From Lachnospiraceae bacterium (GTDB taxonomy: Bacteria > Bacillota > Clostridia > Lachnospirales > Lachnospiraceae): a stretch of 36,356 bases of DNA. The notes beneath the pieces were generated by a model, which saw nothing but the letters and a program-made list of their open reading frames with translations, was not told the DNA's origin and searched no databases. Positions 1-8,629 of this stretch are shown one piece after another (the first letter of the stretch is position 1; each line of letters opens with the position of its first letter). Location of the stretch: assembly GCA_022796475.1 (NCBI GenBank), contig JAAWIS010000031.1, positions 1 through 36,356 on the forward strand, read 5' to 3'. Both the position numbers and the translations under genes were made by a program.

Positions 1-23
1 TTGATTTCTCAAAGGTTTTTCAG

Positions 24-109
24 TGCCGGCGACCGGAATCGAACCGGTACGGGAGATTAGTCCCGCAGGATTTTAAGTCCTGTGCGTCTGCCAGTTCCGC
101 CACGCCGGC
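24..109 (-). tRNA. tRNA-Leu (UAA)
   Basis: Read on the minus strand this folds as a class II tRNA with a long variable arm. The acceptor stem GCCGGCG pairs with CGCCGGC, the discriminator base is A at 24, and the T arm contains GGTTCGATTCC. The anticodon stem CAGGA/TCCTG encloses CTTAAAA, giving anticodon TAA and leucine identity. The 3' CCA is not encoded. It lies 38 bases downstream of tRNA-Tyr on the same strand, so the two are probably co-transcribed. Confidence 0.96.
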
Positions 110-147
110 TAATATTTCCAACATGATTATAAAAACTGCTTTTTAAA

Positions 148-229
148 TGGGCGGAGGTGGATTCGAACCACCGAAGCGAATCGCAGCAGATTTACAGTCT
201 GTCCCCTTTGGCCACTCGGGAATCCACCC
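148..229 (-). tRNA. tRNA-Tyr (GUA)
   Basis: This is a minus-strand class II tRNA. The acceptor stem GGGTGGA pairs with TCCGCCC, and the T arm contains GGTTCGAATCC. The anticodon stem CAGA/TCTG encloses CTGTAAA, giving anticodon GTA (tyrosine). No CCA is encoded and the discriminator base is A at 148. Confidence 0.96.
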
Positions 230-331
230 ATTTTGTTCATATCTGTCTTTTTCAAGACTTGACCATGATATCACAGGAATCTGAAAAAATCAAGGTTTTT
301 CACAAAATTTATTGTATTTCTCTTATGGCAA

Positions 332-357
332 CAGCGATCCAAATGCTTGTATCGCTG
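332..357 (-). terminator. weak hairpin after the amylase gene
   Basis: CAGCGAT at 332-338 pairs with ATCGCTG at 351-357 around a 12-base loop, 16 bases past the amylase stop codon. There is no U-run after it on the minus strand, so it is a poor intrinsic terminator. It may instead be a 3'-end stabilising stem or part of read-through into the tRNA genes. Confidence 0.3.
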
Positions 358-372
358 CCGCAGCATTTAATA

Positions 373-2556
373 TCATTCTATAACTTCTTTCCCGGCATTC
401 CTGTCTACTGAATTAAAAAACTCATCGATATGGGTAATCATCAAAACGCTGCTAACTGGTTCTAAAGTCATACGAACATAGCCTTTGGAGTGTTCAATCC
501 TGGCAGCTCCTACGTTATATCCCGTTTCTGTGGTAACCATAATCCGGGCCAGTCCCTCATCCTCTTCTATTCCAAGCTGCCAAATCGGAATCTCTGCTTC
601 CCGCTTGGTATCCCGGTTATTTACCACAACCACTGCTTTATACTTCCCATACATACGTCCATATGCAATTAAATGCCGTTCTGCAAGAAGTCTTTTAACA
701 CTTCCCTTTTTTAATGCCGGAATCCGTCTGTGAATGCCGCACATGTACCGATAAAATTCAAGAATTTCAAAATTTTCCTTTCCCCACGGATACGTCCGCC
801 TGTTATCCGGATCTGTCCACCCGCACAGACCGGCTTCATCCCCATAATAAATAGTGGGCGCTCCCGGCCAGGTCATTTGAACCATAACTGCTTCCCTGAA
901 AACCCCATACCGAATTCCCTCTGAAGCCGCCTGAGCTCCTGCTGTGGCAAGCCTGCCTACCTTTTGATTCGTTCTGGTCAAAAAACGGGAATGGTCATGA
1001 TTGGAAAGCTGATTCATTGCTACCATAATAGACGGCGTCTGCATCCGGCTCATATGGTAATTCATTGCCCGGAAAAAGCCCTCTCCATCACCATATAAAT
1101 TCTCATCATACTCATCGCTGTGCTTTTCCATCCCTGTAAGAAACCAGGTAAGAGGCTCCATAAAAGCATCGTAATTCATGATGCCGTCCCACTCATCTCC
1201 CTGCATCCATCCGCTGGGATCTCCATAATGTTCCGCCAGAATCAATGCATCCGGATTAACAGATTTTACAGCTTTCCGAAATTTCTTCCAAAAATAATGG
1301 TTAAATTCACCGGTATGCCCTAAATCCGCCGCCACATCTAATCTCCATCCGTCAATAGAATAAGGCGGAGCAACCCATTTCTTTGCTATATTTAAAATAT
1401 ACTCCTGCAGCTTTTCCGACATCACATAGTTTAACTTTGGAAGGGTATCATGGCCCCACCATCCGCTGTAGCTGCCGTTATATGGCCAATCCTTTGCTTC
1501 TTCTGATTCAAACTTAAAAAATGTACGATAAGGGCTTGTTTCGGAAACGTAAGCTCCCGGCTCATATCCCTCTGCCTTTTCATAAATCCCTTCCCGGTCC
1601 AGCCATTTGTTAAAGGAACCGCAATGATTAAACACACCATCTAAAATCACCCGCATCCCGCGCTTATGAATCTCCTCCACAAACCGGGCAAAAAAAGCAT
1701 CGGAAGCTTCCAGATTGGCCTGGCTGGTAACTCTTGCAATATATTTCGTAGCATTTTTATTCTGTTCCCGAAGTCCCTGGCTGCTGTCGGCAAAGGGTTC
1801 TGTTAAAACTTGTCCGCCATCCTGTACGATTACACCGTAATGGGGATCAATATGCTCATAGTCCTGGCAGTCATATTTATGGTTGGAAGGCGATACAAAA
1901 ATTGGATTGAAATAAATCACTTCTACACTAAGGCTCTGAAGATAATCCAGCTTGTCCCAGACTCCCTGCAAATCACCGCCGTAAAAGTAACCTACATCAA
2001 TATTTTCCAGCGGCTTTTCCCAATCCTTCACCCCTTGTACCGGTGCCCCGATATAAATATATTCATTCGTTTCCACATCATTTGACAGATCTCCATTTCG
2101 AAACCGATCCACATATATCTGGTACATGATTGCGCCTTTCGCCCATTCCGGCGTATGAAACCCAGGCGTGATGCAAAAAGCAAAATCAGGAACTGCTTCA
2201 TTTTGAACTGCCAGGCGGTTATAGTAGCAGAAACCGCCTCCTTTTATAATCTGAAAATAATATTGAACCGGATCCGCTCCGATTACAATTTTATGCTCAA
2301 AATAATCAAAATACGTATCCTGGGATACTTTTTTCATTACTTGAGATTCATCTTTTCCTACTTCTTGATAAAGTACCTGATCCACTCCATTCCGCGCCGT
2401 CCGAAACCGCAGTGTCACCTGTTGATTTGCCTCCGGCTCCGGCGGAATCCTATAATCTTCCGTTTCTGATGCAAACAGGGCATCTCTATTTAAATAACAG
2501 ACATCAATACTCATCCTGTCTGTCTTTACGCTTTTTCCTATATCAATCAAACTCAT
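373..2556 (-). CDS. GH13 alpha-amylase family enzyme, neopullulanase/cyclomaltodextrinase-like
   Basis: Probable intracellular hydrolase of alpha-1,4 (and possibly alpha-1,6) linkages in maltodextrins, cyclodextrins or pullulan. The N-terminal 130 residues resemble a CBM34-type beta domain, then the GH13 barrel begins near MYQIYVDRF. Conserved region I is DGVFNH. Region II, DGWRLD, holds the nucleophile Asp (about residue 407). Region III, LILAEHYG, holds the acid/base Glu (about 442). Region IV, SNHDHSR, holds the stabilising Asp (about 521). No signal peptide is seen, so it should act in the cytoplasm on imported oligosaccharides. A GTG lies three codons upstream, but the ATG at 2556 has AGGTGG at the right spacing and is preferred, giving 727 residues. 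Domain B is longer than usual, about residues 240-285. It stands alone with its own promoter region. Exact substrate cannot be read from sequence. Confidence 0.92.
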   Translation of the reverse strand: MSLIDIGKSVKTDRMSIDVCYLNRDALFASETEDYRIPPEPEANQQVTLRFRTARNGVDQVLYQEVGKDESQVMKKVSQDTYFDYFEHKIVIGADPVQYYFQIIKGGGFCYYNRLAVQNEAVPDFAFCITPGFHTPEWAKGAIMYQIYVDRFRNGDLSNDVETNEYIYIGAPVQGVKDWEKPLENIDVGYFYGGDLQGVWDKLDYLQSLSVEVIYFNPIFVSPSNHKYDCQDYEHIDPHYGVIVQDGGQVLTEPFADSSQGLREQNKNATKYIARVTSQANLEASDAFFARFVEEIHKRGMRVILDGVFNHCGSFNKWLDREGIYEKAEGYEPGAYVSETSPYRTFFKFESEEAKDWPYNGSYSGWWGHDTLPKLNYVMSEKLQEYILNIAKKWVAPPYSIDGWRLDVAADLGHTGEFNHYFWKKFRKAVKSVNPDALILAEHYGDPSGWMQGDEWDGIMNYDAFMEPLTWFLTGMEKHSDEYDENLYGDGEGFFRAMNYHMSRMQTPSIMVAMNQLSNHDHSRFLTRTNQKVGRLATAGAQAASEGIRYGVFREAVMVQMTWPGAPTIYYGDEAGLCGWTDPDNRRTYPWGKENFEILEFYRYMCGIHRRIPALKKGSVKRLLAERHLIAYGRMYGKYKAVVVVNNRDTKREAEIPIWQLGIEEDEGLARIMVTTETGYNVGAARIEHSKGYVRMTLEPVSSVLMITHIDEFFNSVDRNAGKEVIE

Positions 2557-2598
2557 ACATACCACCTGAAAAAGGCCTGAAACCGCCTATTTTTATTA

Positions 2599-2627
2599 AT
2601 TGTATCCGATTTTCTGCAAATATACAA
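2599..2627 (-). promoter_or_regulatory. possible sigma-A promoter for the amylase gene
   Basis: On the minus strand TTGTAT, a 17-base spacer and TACAAT precede the amylase gene by about 43 bases. The -10 box matches consensus at 5 of 6 bases and the -35 at 3 of 6. No catabolite-response element was recognised. Confidence 0.35.
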
Positions 2628-2662
2628 TAGAAAATGTCACTAAAAACGCCCCGGTTATTGTT

Positions 2663-2703
2663 CGAGTTACTGTTCACAGACATTGCCTGTGAACAGTAAC
2701 TCG
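2663..2703. repeat. perfect 17-bp inverted repeat, REP-like hairpin
   Basis: CGAGTTACTGTTCACAG at 2663-2679 is perfectly complementary to 2687-2703 around a seven-base loop (ACATTGC). No T-run follows on either strand, so it is not a standard intrinsic terminator. The stem is long and unblemished in otherwise decaying intergenic sequence, which fits a dispersed palindromic repeat or a transposon-derived miniature element. Copy number cannot be judged from this window. Confidence 0.75.
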
Positions 2704-2788
2704 TTCGAAACTGCCTCTCAGCATCTCAGCAGACAAAGAGTTCCCTTTATCCACTGAAGGGAAATATATGGATGCATTTTGGAGAAGT

Positions 2789-2818
2789 AAAAAGGCCAGC
2801 GGGGTAGCTGGCCTTTTT
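2789..2818 (-). terminator. intrinsic terminator, probably bidirectional
   Basis: AAAGGCCAGC pairs with GCTGGCCTTT around GGGGTA, and T-runs flank the stem on both strands. On the minus strand it ends transcripts from the hpt-ftsH side about 180 bases past ftsH. On the plus strand nothing obvious needs ending. Confidence 0.8.
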
Positions 2819-2998
2819 AGGAGAAGGTATTTCGTTTCTTATGGGGTGTAGCAAAAACTATATAATGTATTGGGGGGGTTACGTATATTATAATAGCATA
2901 ACTCCCGAAATAAGTGTGCACAAACTTAAGTTTTTTTCATTTTTCTTTTTGTGCATTTTATCCACCTAACAGAAGCACTTCGGCAGAATGTCCAACCA

Positions 2999-4804
2999 TC
3001 AGGCAAACATTTCTTCAAATTCCTTCTGGCTTATTTTCTCCTTTTCCAATAAAAGGCTGCTGCTGGCATGTAATATGCTTTCATGCTCCATGATAATTGT
3101 TTTCGCCTTTTGATAACACTCATCAATAATTCGCTTTACTTCCTGATCGATTACCGTAGCCACAGATTCACCGTAAGCCTTCGTGTGAGCCAAATCCCGG
3201 CCAATAAATACCTCGTCGTCGTCGCTTCCATAATTGATCATGCCAATCCGTTCTGACATACCGTATTGGGTAACCATAGCTTTTGCAATAGCAGTAGCCT
3301 GTTTGATATCCTGGGAAGCCCCTGTGGTAATATCATCGAAAATCAGCTCCTCTGCAATCCGCCCGCCTAAAGAAACCATAATATGCTGAAGCATCCGCCC
3401 CTTTGTCATATAAGTTTCATCTCTCTCCGGAAGCGGCATGGTATAACCGCCTGCCCCGTTTCCTGTAGGGATAATCGATACCGTATGAACCGGGCCAACA
3501 TCAGGAAGCACATGAAAAAGGATTGCATGGCCGGACTCATGGTAAGCCGTTATCTTCCGGTCTTTTTCGGATATTACCTTACTTCGTTTTTCTGCGCCGA
3601 TTCCAACTTTTACAAAGGCCTTATCAATATCTGCCTGCAAAAGAAAGCGCCTTCCCTGCCTTGCGGTAACAATCGCCGCTTCATTCATCAAGTTTTCCAG
3701 ATCAGCTCCAGTAAAGCCTGAGGTTGTCTGCGCCACACGCTTTAAATCCACATCATCCCCTAAAGGTTTCTCTTTACAGTGAACTTTAAGGATTTCTTCC
3801 CGGCCCTTTACATCGGGTTTGCCTACATTCACCTTCCGGTCAAAACGTCCCGGCCTTAAAATAGCCGGATCCAATATATCTACCCGGTTCGTGGCCGCCA
3901 TCACGATAATTCCTTCGTTTACGCCAAACCCATCCATCTCAACCAGAAGCTGGTTTAAGGTCTGCTCCCGTTCATCATGGCCGCCTCCCATTCCAGTACC
4001 GCGTCTTCTGGCAACTGCATCAATCTCATCAATAAATACGATACAGGGTGAATTCTTTTTGGCATCCTCAAACAGATCTCTCACACGGGATGCCCCCACG
4101 CCTACAAACATTTCAACGAAATCAGAACCGGAAATTGAGAAGAATGGAACGCCTGCTTCTCCGGCCACAGCCTTTGCCAGAAGCGTTTTCCCTGTTCCGG
4201 GAGGGCCTACTAAAAGCAGTCCCTTTGGAATTCTTGCTCCCACACTGGTATATTTTTGAGGCTGGCGAAGAAAATCCACTACCTCTTCCAGCTCCTCTTT
4301 CTCTTCTTCCAATCCGGCGACGCCGCTGAAATTCACTTTGCTGTCCCGGCTGATTCTGGCACGGCTTTTTCCAAAATTCATCATCTTGGCATTTGTACCG
4401 CCTCCTGCTGCCCTTGTATTCATCATACTGATCAGCACCACTACCACAATAGCAGAAAGCAAAACAGGAAATACCATGCTAAACATAATATTTTCCTGGG
4501 GGACATCAAGGGTAATATAGTCAACCCCTTTCTCCTGAAGCAGACGCTGCTCTGCCGTTACATCTGAAGTATAGTACTGCCTGATACTGTTGTCCTTAAA
4601 CTTCAGCTCAATTTCCCCTGTGGGTGTCTGCTGGTTCTGCCGGATCGTAATCCGCTCCACATCCTTGCTGTCCAGGGCCTTTAAATATTCCTGATAACTG
4701 ATATCATCATTGGTAAACACCTGCCTGGAAAATGTCATTACAACCAAAAGCATCATCACGATTATAAACGCAAATCCCAGGCTTCTATACTGCTGCTCTC
4801 TCAA
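2999..4804 (-). CDS. ftsH: ATP-dependent zinc metalloprotease FtsH
   Basis: Membrane-anchored AAA+ protease that degrades unfolded membrane proteins and short-lived regulators. Two transmembrane segments (about residues 8-24 and 107-127) flank a small external domain. Walker A is GPPGTGKT at 200-207, Walker B is IVFIDE at 255-260, the second region of homology contains RPGRFDR near 317-323, and the zinc site is HESGH at 422-426. At 601 residues it is slightly short for the family, with a short C-terminal tail. The start is TTG at 4804, supported by AGGAGG seven bases upstream; no ATG competes. The hpt stop codon lies 13 bases upstream and overlaps this ribosome binding site, so the two genes are co-transcribed, as in many Firmicutes (tilS-hpt-ftsH). 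Confidence 0.98.
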   Translation of the reverse strand: MREQQYRSLGFAFIIVMMLLVVMTFSRQVFTNDDISYQEYLKALDSKDVERITIRQNQQTPTGEIELKFKDNSIRQYYTSDVTAEQRLLQEKGVDYITLDVPQENIMFSMVFPVLLSAIVVVVLISMMNTRAAGGGTNAKMMNFGKSRARISRDSKVNFSGVAGLEEEKEELEEVVDFLRQPQKYTSVGARIPKGLLLVGPPGTGKTLLAKAVAGEAGVPFFSISGSDFVEMFVGVGASRVRDLFEDAKKNSPCIVFIDEIDAVARRRGTGMGGGHDEREQTLNQLLVEMDGFGVNEGIIVMAATNRVDILDPAILRPGRFDRKVNVGKPDVKGREEILKVHCKEKPLGDDVDLKRVAQTTSGFTGADLENLMNEAAIVTARQGRRFLLQADIDKAFVKVGIGAEKRSKVISEKDRKITAYHESGHAILFHVLPDVGPVHTVSIIPTGNGAGGYTMPLPERDETYMTKGRMLQHIMVSLGGRIAEELIFDDITTGASQDIKQATAIAKAMVTQYGMSERIGMINYGSDDDEVFIGRDLAHTKAYGESVATVIDQEVKRIIDECYQKAKTIIMEHESILHASSSLLLEKEKISQKEFEEMFA

Positions 4805-4816
4805 CTAGCTGCCTCC

Positions 4817-5341
4817 TTACTGTTCTACTACTCCAATATATGGCAGATTCCTGTACTTTTGGTCATAATCCAGGCCATAGCCTACCACAAATTCATCAGG
4901 AATGGTAAAGCACGTATAGGTTACCTGAACCTGCTTTTTCACCCGGCGTTCCGGCTTATCCAATAAAGTACAAAGCTGTATGCTCTTTGGATTCCGCTGC
5001 TTTAAAATTTCCATCAGGTAAGCCAGCGTGCGGCCAGAGTCAATAATATCCTCCACAATCAGAACTTCCTTTCCCTCCAGCGGTTCATCTAAATCTTTAA
5101 CAATCTTTACCACGCCGCTGGATACTGTACCTTTTCCATAACTGGAAACTGACATAAAATCCAAAGAAACAGGTATGGTCAGCCTCTTTGCCAGCTCACA
5201 GGTAAAAAACACTCCGCCCTTTAAAATACAAATCAAATGAAGGTTCTTTCCTTCATAATCTCTGCTGATTTCCTGGGCAATCTCATTGATTCTTGCGTTT
5301 ACTTCTTCCTCTGTTAACAGCACTCGAATCTTATCTGCCAT
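4817..5341 (-). CDS. hpt: hypoxanthine phosphoribosyltransferase
   Basis: Purine salvage enzyme joining hypoxanthine or guanine to PRPP to make IMP or GMP. The PRPP-binding motif VLIVEDIIDSGRTL lies near residues 94-107, and the flexible-loop region SSYG and the C-terminal base-binding FVVGYGLDY are present. Length, about 174 residues, is normal. Two ATGs lie close together. The second, at 5341, sits about eight bases after CGGAGG and is preferred over the ATG at 5347. Its start overlaps the end of tilS by 11 bases, indicating translational coupling. Membership of the tilS-hpt-ftsH operon is conserved across Firmicutes. Confidence 0.97.
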   Translation of the reverse strand: MADKIRVLLTEEEVNARINEIAQEISRDYEGKNLHLICILKGGVFFTCELAKRLTIPVSLDFMSVSSYGKGTVSSGVVKIVKDLDEPLEGKEVLIVEDIIDSGRTLAYLMEILKQRNPKSIQLCTLLDKPERRVKKQVQVTYTCFTIPDEFVVGYGLDYDQKYRNLPYIGVVEQ

Positions 5342-6758
5342 CTTCATTTCCTCCGCTTATGTGTACTTGTAAAATCGTCTTTGTCCTGGCTGTAACTTTA
5401 CACCCTTCACTAATTCGCTTCCCAATAATCCACAAAATATGGCTGCCATCTGCCAGCAAATATATGCCGTCCCGCTGGGAAGCCGGAATCTTTTCATCAA
5501 TGAAGTATGATTTAATTGTCTTGCGACCGCCCCCCGGAAGGATAAAATAATCTCCCGTCTGCCTGGTCCGCACAGACAATGTACCTTTTATTGTATCATA
5601 ATCAAACCATTTCGTATACCGGTTTTGAGGAATTTCCATCCCTTTTTTGTAAGAAAATGTTTGAAACTCAGCTTTCGGTCGCAGATGCCTGGCCTTTTCC
5701 TTCTCTCCTTCTTCATCCTCAAATATCTTATCAGTCCCTAATTCTTCTTTTCCTTTCTGTTCGATCCACAGATAGTCATAAGTGCCTCTGGCCATAAGCC
5801 CATATGGAAGATCCGTCTGTTTCCCCGGCTGCTTTTCTAAAAGTTCCCGCACAGCTTCCACATGAATACTCGTAATATCCTTTCCGGAACCGGCCAATTC
5901 CCGGATCATCTGCCGGATTACATAAGTCTGGATAATAACCGGTTCCTTTGCAAGGGCTTTTTTTTCGGCTCCTGTTCTCCCACTCTTCCCTTCTGCTTTT
6001 TGCTCTGCCGCTCCATACTGCTTCAGCCACAGGGCCGCCTGTTTTTCCAGATACTCATCTGCCTGGCTGATTCGTTTGGCCGCCTGCAAAATATGCTCCG
6101 GACCGCGCTCATTAACTTGTGAGCAAATCAATGGTATAATATTATGACGCAGCCGGTTTCTGGTATAACCCTCCCACTGATTTGTAGAATCCTGACAGTA
6201 GCTTACCCCTTCTTTCTCTAGATAATTCAGAATTTCTTTCCGCCCTGCTGTAAGCAGCGGACGGACAATCCTTCCCCGTACCGGCAAAATCCCTCCAAGC
6301 CCTTTTAACCCGCTGCCCCGGAACAGATTATGGAGGATAGTTTCCGCATTGTCATCCCCATGGTGAGCAACGGCAATCTTTACTGTTTTTTTTGACTGAA
6401 TCTCCCACTTTACCGCCTCTTCTTCCAGAACCTGATAGCGAAGATTCCTTGCTCCTTCTTCCCAGGAAAGCCCGGTTTCCTGAACCAATGCTTTAACATC
6501 TACATGGCGAAAGCCGTAAGGAATGTCCAGACGATTACAAAGTTCTGCTGTAAACCTTTCATCCCGATCTGCCTCCTGGCCCCGGAGGCCATGATGAATA
6601 TGGAATCCGCGAAGTTCTAAATCCCACTCTTCCCGGATTTGGCACAGCAAATACAAAAGGCAGACGGAATCCGCCCCTCCGGACACTGCAGCCAGTATCT
6701 GGCTGCCTGGTTCAAACAGCGCCTGTTTCCGAATAAATTCCTCTGTCTGCTTTCTCAT
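5331..6758 (-). CDS. tilS: tRNA(Ile)-lysidine synthetase TilS
   Basis: Modifies C34 of the CAU-anticodon tRNA-Ile to lysidine so that it reads AUA; essential in most bacteria. The N-type ATP pyrophosphatase P-loop SGGADS is at residues 26-31, followed by the family signatures HHGLRG and AHHGDDNAET. The C-terminal region (about 360-470) holds the TilS C-terminal domain with GDYF...GGGRKTIKSYFID. A charged Glu/Lys-rich linker spans about residues 245-350. Length of 475 residues is typical. It lies between spoIIE (54 bases upstream) and hpt (overlapping), as in related genomes. Confidence 0.97.
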   Translation of the reverse strand: MRKQTEEFIRKQALFEPGSQILAAVSGGADSVCLLYLLCQIREEWDLELRGFHIHHGLRGQEADRDERFTAELCNRLDIPYGFRHVDVKALVQETGLSWEEGARNLRYQVLEEEAVKWEIQSKKTVKIAVAHHGDDNAETILHNLFRGSGLKGLGGILPVRGRIVRPLLTAGRKEILNYLEKEGVSYCQDSTNQWEGYTRNRLRHNIIPLICSQVNERGPEHILQAAKRISQADEYLEKQAALWLKQYGAAEQKAEGKSGRTGAEKKALAKEPVIIQTYVIRQMIRELAGSGKDITSIHVEAVRELLEKQPGKQTDLPYGLMARGTYDYLWIEQKGKEELGTDKIFEDEEGEKEKARHLRPKAEFQTFSYKKGMEIPQNRYTKWFDYDTIKGTLSVRTRQTGDYFILPGGGRKTIKSYFIDEKIPASQRDGIYLLADGSHILWIIGKRISEGCKVTARTKTILQVHISGGNEDGR

Positions 6759-6812
6759 GTATCTGTCCCTCTCTTTCCCCTGTCAGTAATTTAATTTCCA
6801 GAGGCAGCCGGT

Positions 6813-8231
6813 TTATCTTCTTTCCCAGATTCCTGCCACCAACACTGTCATATCATCTCTGGCTTCTTCTCCAAAACTTAATGCAAACTCCATAATCTGC
6901 TCTGCCATATCCTGAGGCCTTCCTGGGGGAAGGGATTCTAAAAATTCTTTCATTACCAATTCCTTTTCCTCTCCGGGCATCGCATCCAGGACACCATCAC
7001 TGACCATAATAATCCGATCATCATCCCAAAGTTTCCTGGACAGCAGAACCGGTTCTATTGGATTTAAAATCCCAATCGGCACATCTCCTGCCTCTAACAG
7101 CACTACCCCATCCTGCCCCATTACAAAAGAAGCCACTGCCCCCAGCTTCATGGCTTCCAGCACTCCTGTATTCAAATCCACGCAAATCACATCTACTGCC
7201 GCCGGATGCTGTTCCTTTCCAGCTAAAAGAAGCACGGTATTCACTAGTTTCAAAGAGGAACGGGCAGCAAATCCAGCCGCCATTAACTGTTCTGTCAGTT
7301 CAATAATCTTCCCGCTTTCCCGGCTGGCCTGTTCTCCGCTTCCCATTCCATCAGCCAGGCTCATAATCGCCTGCCCTTCCAAATTTTTAAAAAATGTGTA
7401 ATGATCTCCTGATACCCGCTCCCCGGCTTTTGGCGTTCCGGAAATGCCGTAAATCATCTGATACTTGCTTTCTTCTACAAAGCGGAGAACTGAGGATTTT
7501 CTGGTTACGATAGCTTTACTGTCCCTGGCCGGGTTCCACTGATATTTCCCCATGGCCTGTCCAAAAAAACCGGCTGCCTCCTTTGCTGTCAGGCAGACAC
7601 CGTGAGTGGTCCGCAGCGTTAAATATGCCTCCCTCTGCTTATTTTCATATTCCAGAACCAGCATCTTATCCACCTGCATATGATGCCTTCTAAACAGCTT
7701 CTTTACTGCCCCTTCCCATTCCCCTGTAATATCTGCCGCCTGTTCCATTTGCCTGGAAAACTCTTCAATAACGGCTGCTAATTCCCGAAACTGTACAATT
7801 ACTGCATCCCTGCTTTCCAGAAATCGGTTTTTCCATGATAAATTCATCGTAGCCCGGCCAAGGCTCTTATTTAACTGGCTTAAATACTTTTCTTTATGAT
7901 AACATGCCTGACGGAACAAAGCCGGCATATCTTCCATCCGTATTGCTCCATTTACTTCAAATGACCGCAGCAGGTAGTACAGATAATAATTATCTTCCCT
8001 GGCACTGTCCTGATAAAGGCTGCACCTGCTGCAGCTTCCGCATACCATAGCTGCAGCAGTCTGCATAGCTGCCGCCCCGTCTTCCCTGGTCAAATGCTGT
8101 CCGTCCATTTCGTCTGTAAAAGACTGGGCCAGGCGTTTTAGCGACGATGCCATATCTCCCAGCCTGGCTGCCGTATATACATTCACATCTGACATATCCA
8201 GATTTTTTTGATTCCGTTTTTGAAACAGCAC
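6813..8231 (-). CDS. spoIIE: SpoIIE-type PP2C phosphatase lacking the membrane domain
   Basis: SpoIIE dephosphorylates the anti-sigma antagonist SpoIIAA to activate sigma-F in the forespore, and links this to the polar septum. The C-terminal PP2C domain is intact: the metal-binding ADGMGSGEQA, the GxxxS-like LGAVASF, VSDGVLDA and DDMTVLVAG. A conserved cysteine pair (CGSCSRC) and coiled regions resemble the central FtsZ-interacting region. The usual N-terminal block of about ten membrane helices, which makes the family about 800 residues, is absent; this protein is about 472 residues. An open frame extends to 8303, touching the divIC stop. The GTG at 8231 has an excellent AGGAGGG six bases upstream, whereas the ATG at 8303 has none. 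The 24 extra codons would not supply the membrane block either. Confidence 0.9.
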   Translation of the reverse strand: MLFQKRNQKNLDMSDVNVYTAARLGDMASSLKRLAQSFTDEMDGQHLTREDGAAAMQTAAAMVCGSCSRCSLYQDSAREDNYYLYYLLRSFEVNGAIRMEDMPALFRQACYHKEKYLSQLNKSLGRATMNLSWKNRFLESRDAVIVQFRELAAVIEEFSRQMEQAADITGEWEGAVKKLFRRHHMQVDKMLVLEYENKQREAYLTLRTTHGVCLTAKEAAGFFGQAMGKYQWNPARDSKAIVTRKSSVLRFVEESKYQMIYGISGTPKAGERVSGDHYTFFKNLEGQAIMSLADGMGSGEQASRESGKIIELTEQLMAAGFAARSSLKLVNTVLLLAGKEQHPAAVDVICVDLNTGVLEAMKLGAVASFVMGQDGVVLLEAGDVPIGILNPIEPVLLSRKLWDDDRIIMVSDGVLDAMPGEEKELVMKEFLESLPPGRPQDMAEQIMEFALSFGEEARDDMTVLVAGIWERR

Positions 8232-8302
8232 AAAAATCCCTCCTATCCACATATCCTCCTTTGTACACTCAAAAAGATTATATGCGGGCCGGAGGGAAAT
8301 CA

Positions 8303-8629
8303 TTACTGCGCTTCGATTGGTTTTAACAGGATTTCATCCGGATTCACCAATCCCAGCTTTTCCTTCGCAACTTCCTCAATGTACTGCTTCGTCTGAACAT
8401 AAATCTTACGCTCCTCCAGCTCTGCCTTTCTCTGCTTTTCCTCTGCAATCTGTTTCTGCAGGTTTTCTTCCCGAATCTGGTATTCCAGATCCTTCCCCCT
8501 CAGAGATGCGTTTTTTAAATTTATCACTACAGCCAGGCTGAGCACTACCACGGTAACGCCTGTCAGCGCCATCCGGTTTCCCCACTTGTCCCGCTTTTTC
8601 AGCCGGGATCGTCTTACTAAATTCCTCAT
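8303..8629 (-). CDS. divIC: septum formation initiator DivIC/FtsB
   Basis: Small bitopic division protein that works with FtsL and DivIB at the septum. A basic N-terminus is followed by one transmembrane helix (about ALTGVTVVVLSLAVVI), then a coiled coil rich in Glu, Lys and Gln, and the family ending KEKLGLVNPDEILL. Length of about 108 residues is normal. Several starts are possible at 8641 (GTG), 8635 (ATG) and 8629 (ATG); the last is best spaced from a weak purine-rich stretch. The first 236 bases of the longest form are also open in another frame as the tail of yabQ. The stop codon overlaps the upstream-most possible spoIIE start as TAATG. Confidence 0.92.
   Translation of the reverse strand: MRNLVRRSRLKKRDKWGNRMALTGVTVVVLSLAVVINLKNASLRGKDLEYQIREENLQKQIAEEKQRKAELEERKIYVQTKQYIEEVAKEKLGLVNPDEILLKPIEAQ

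Larger units (their letters stand above)
2566..2998. other. 433-base intergenic region between ftsH and the amylase gene
   Basis: No credible gene is seen. From left to right it holds the amylase promoter candidate, the 17-bp perfect hairpin, the 2789-2818 terminator, an A/T-rich stretch with a G7 run near 2871-2878, and an 8-bp inverted repeat (TGCACAAA at 2917-2924, TTTGTGCA at 2948-2955) just past the ftsH stop. That last stem has long T-rich DNA between its arms and could contribute to ftsH transcript ending. Confidence 0.6.

Noticed and set aside
157-411. 84-codon plus-strand frame
   Set aside because: It runs antisense through tRNA-Tyr and the 3' end of the amylase gene and has no ribosome binding site.
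2663-2703. Intrinsic terminator for the amylase or ftsH transcripts
   Set aside because: The stem is strong but no T-run follows on either strand, and a proper terminator exists at 2789-2818.
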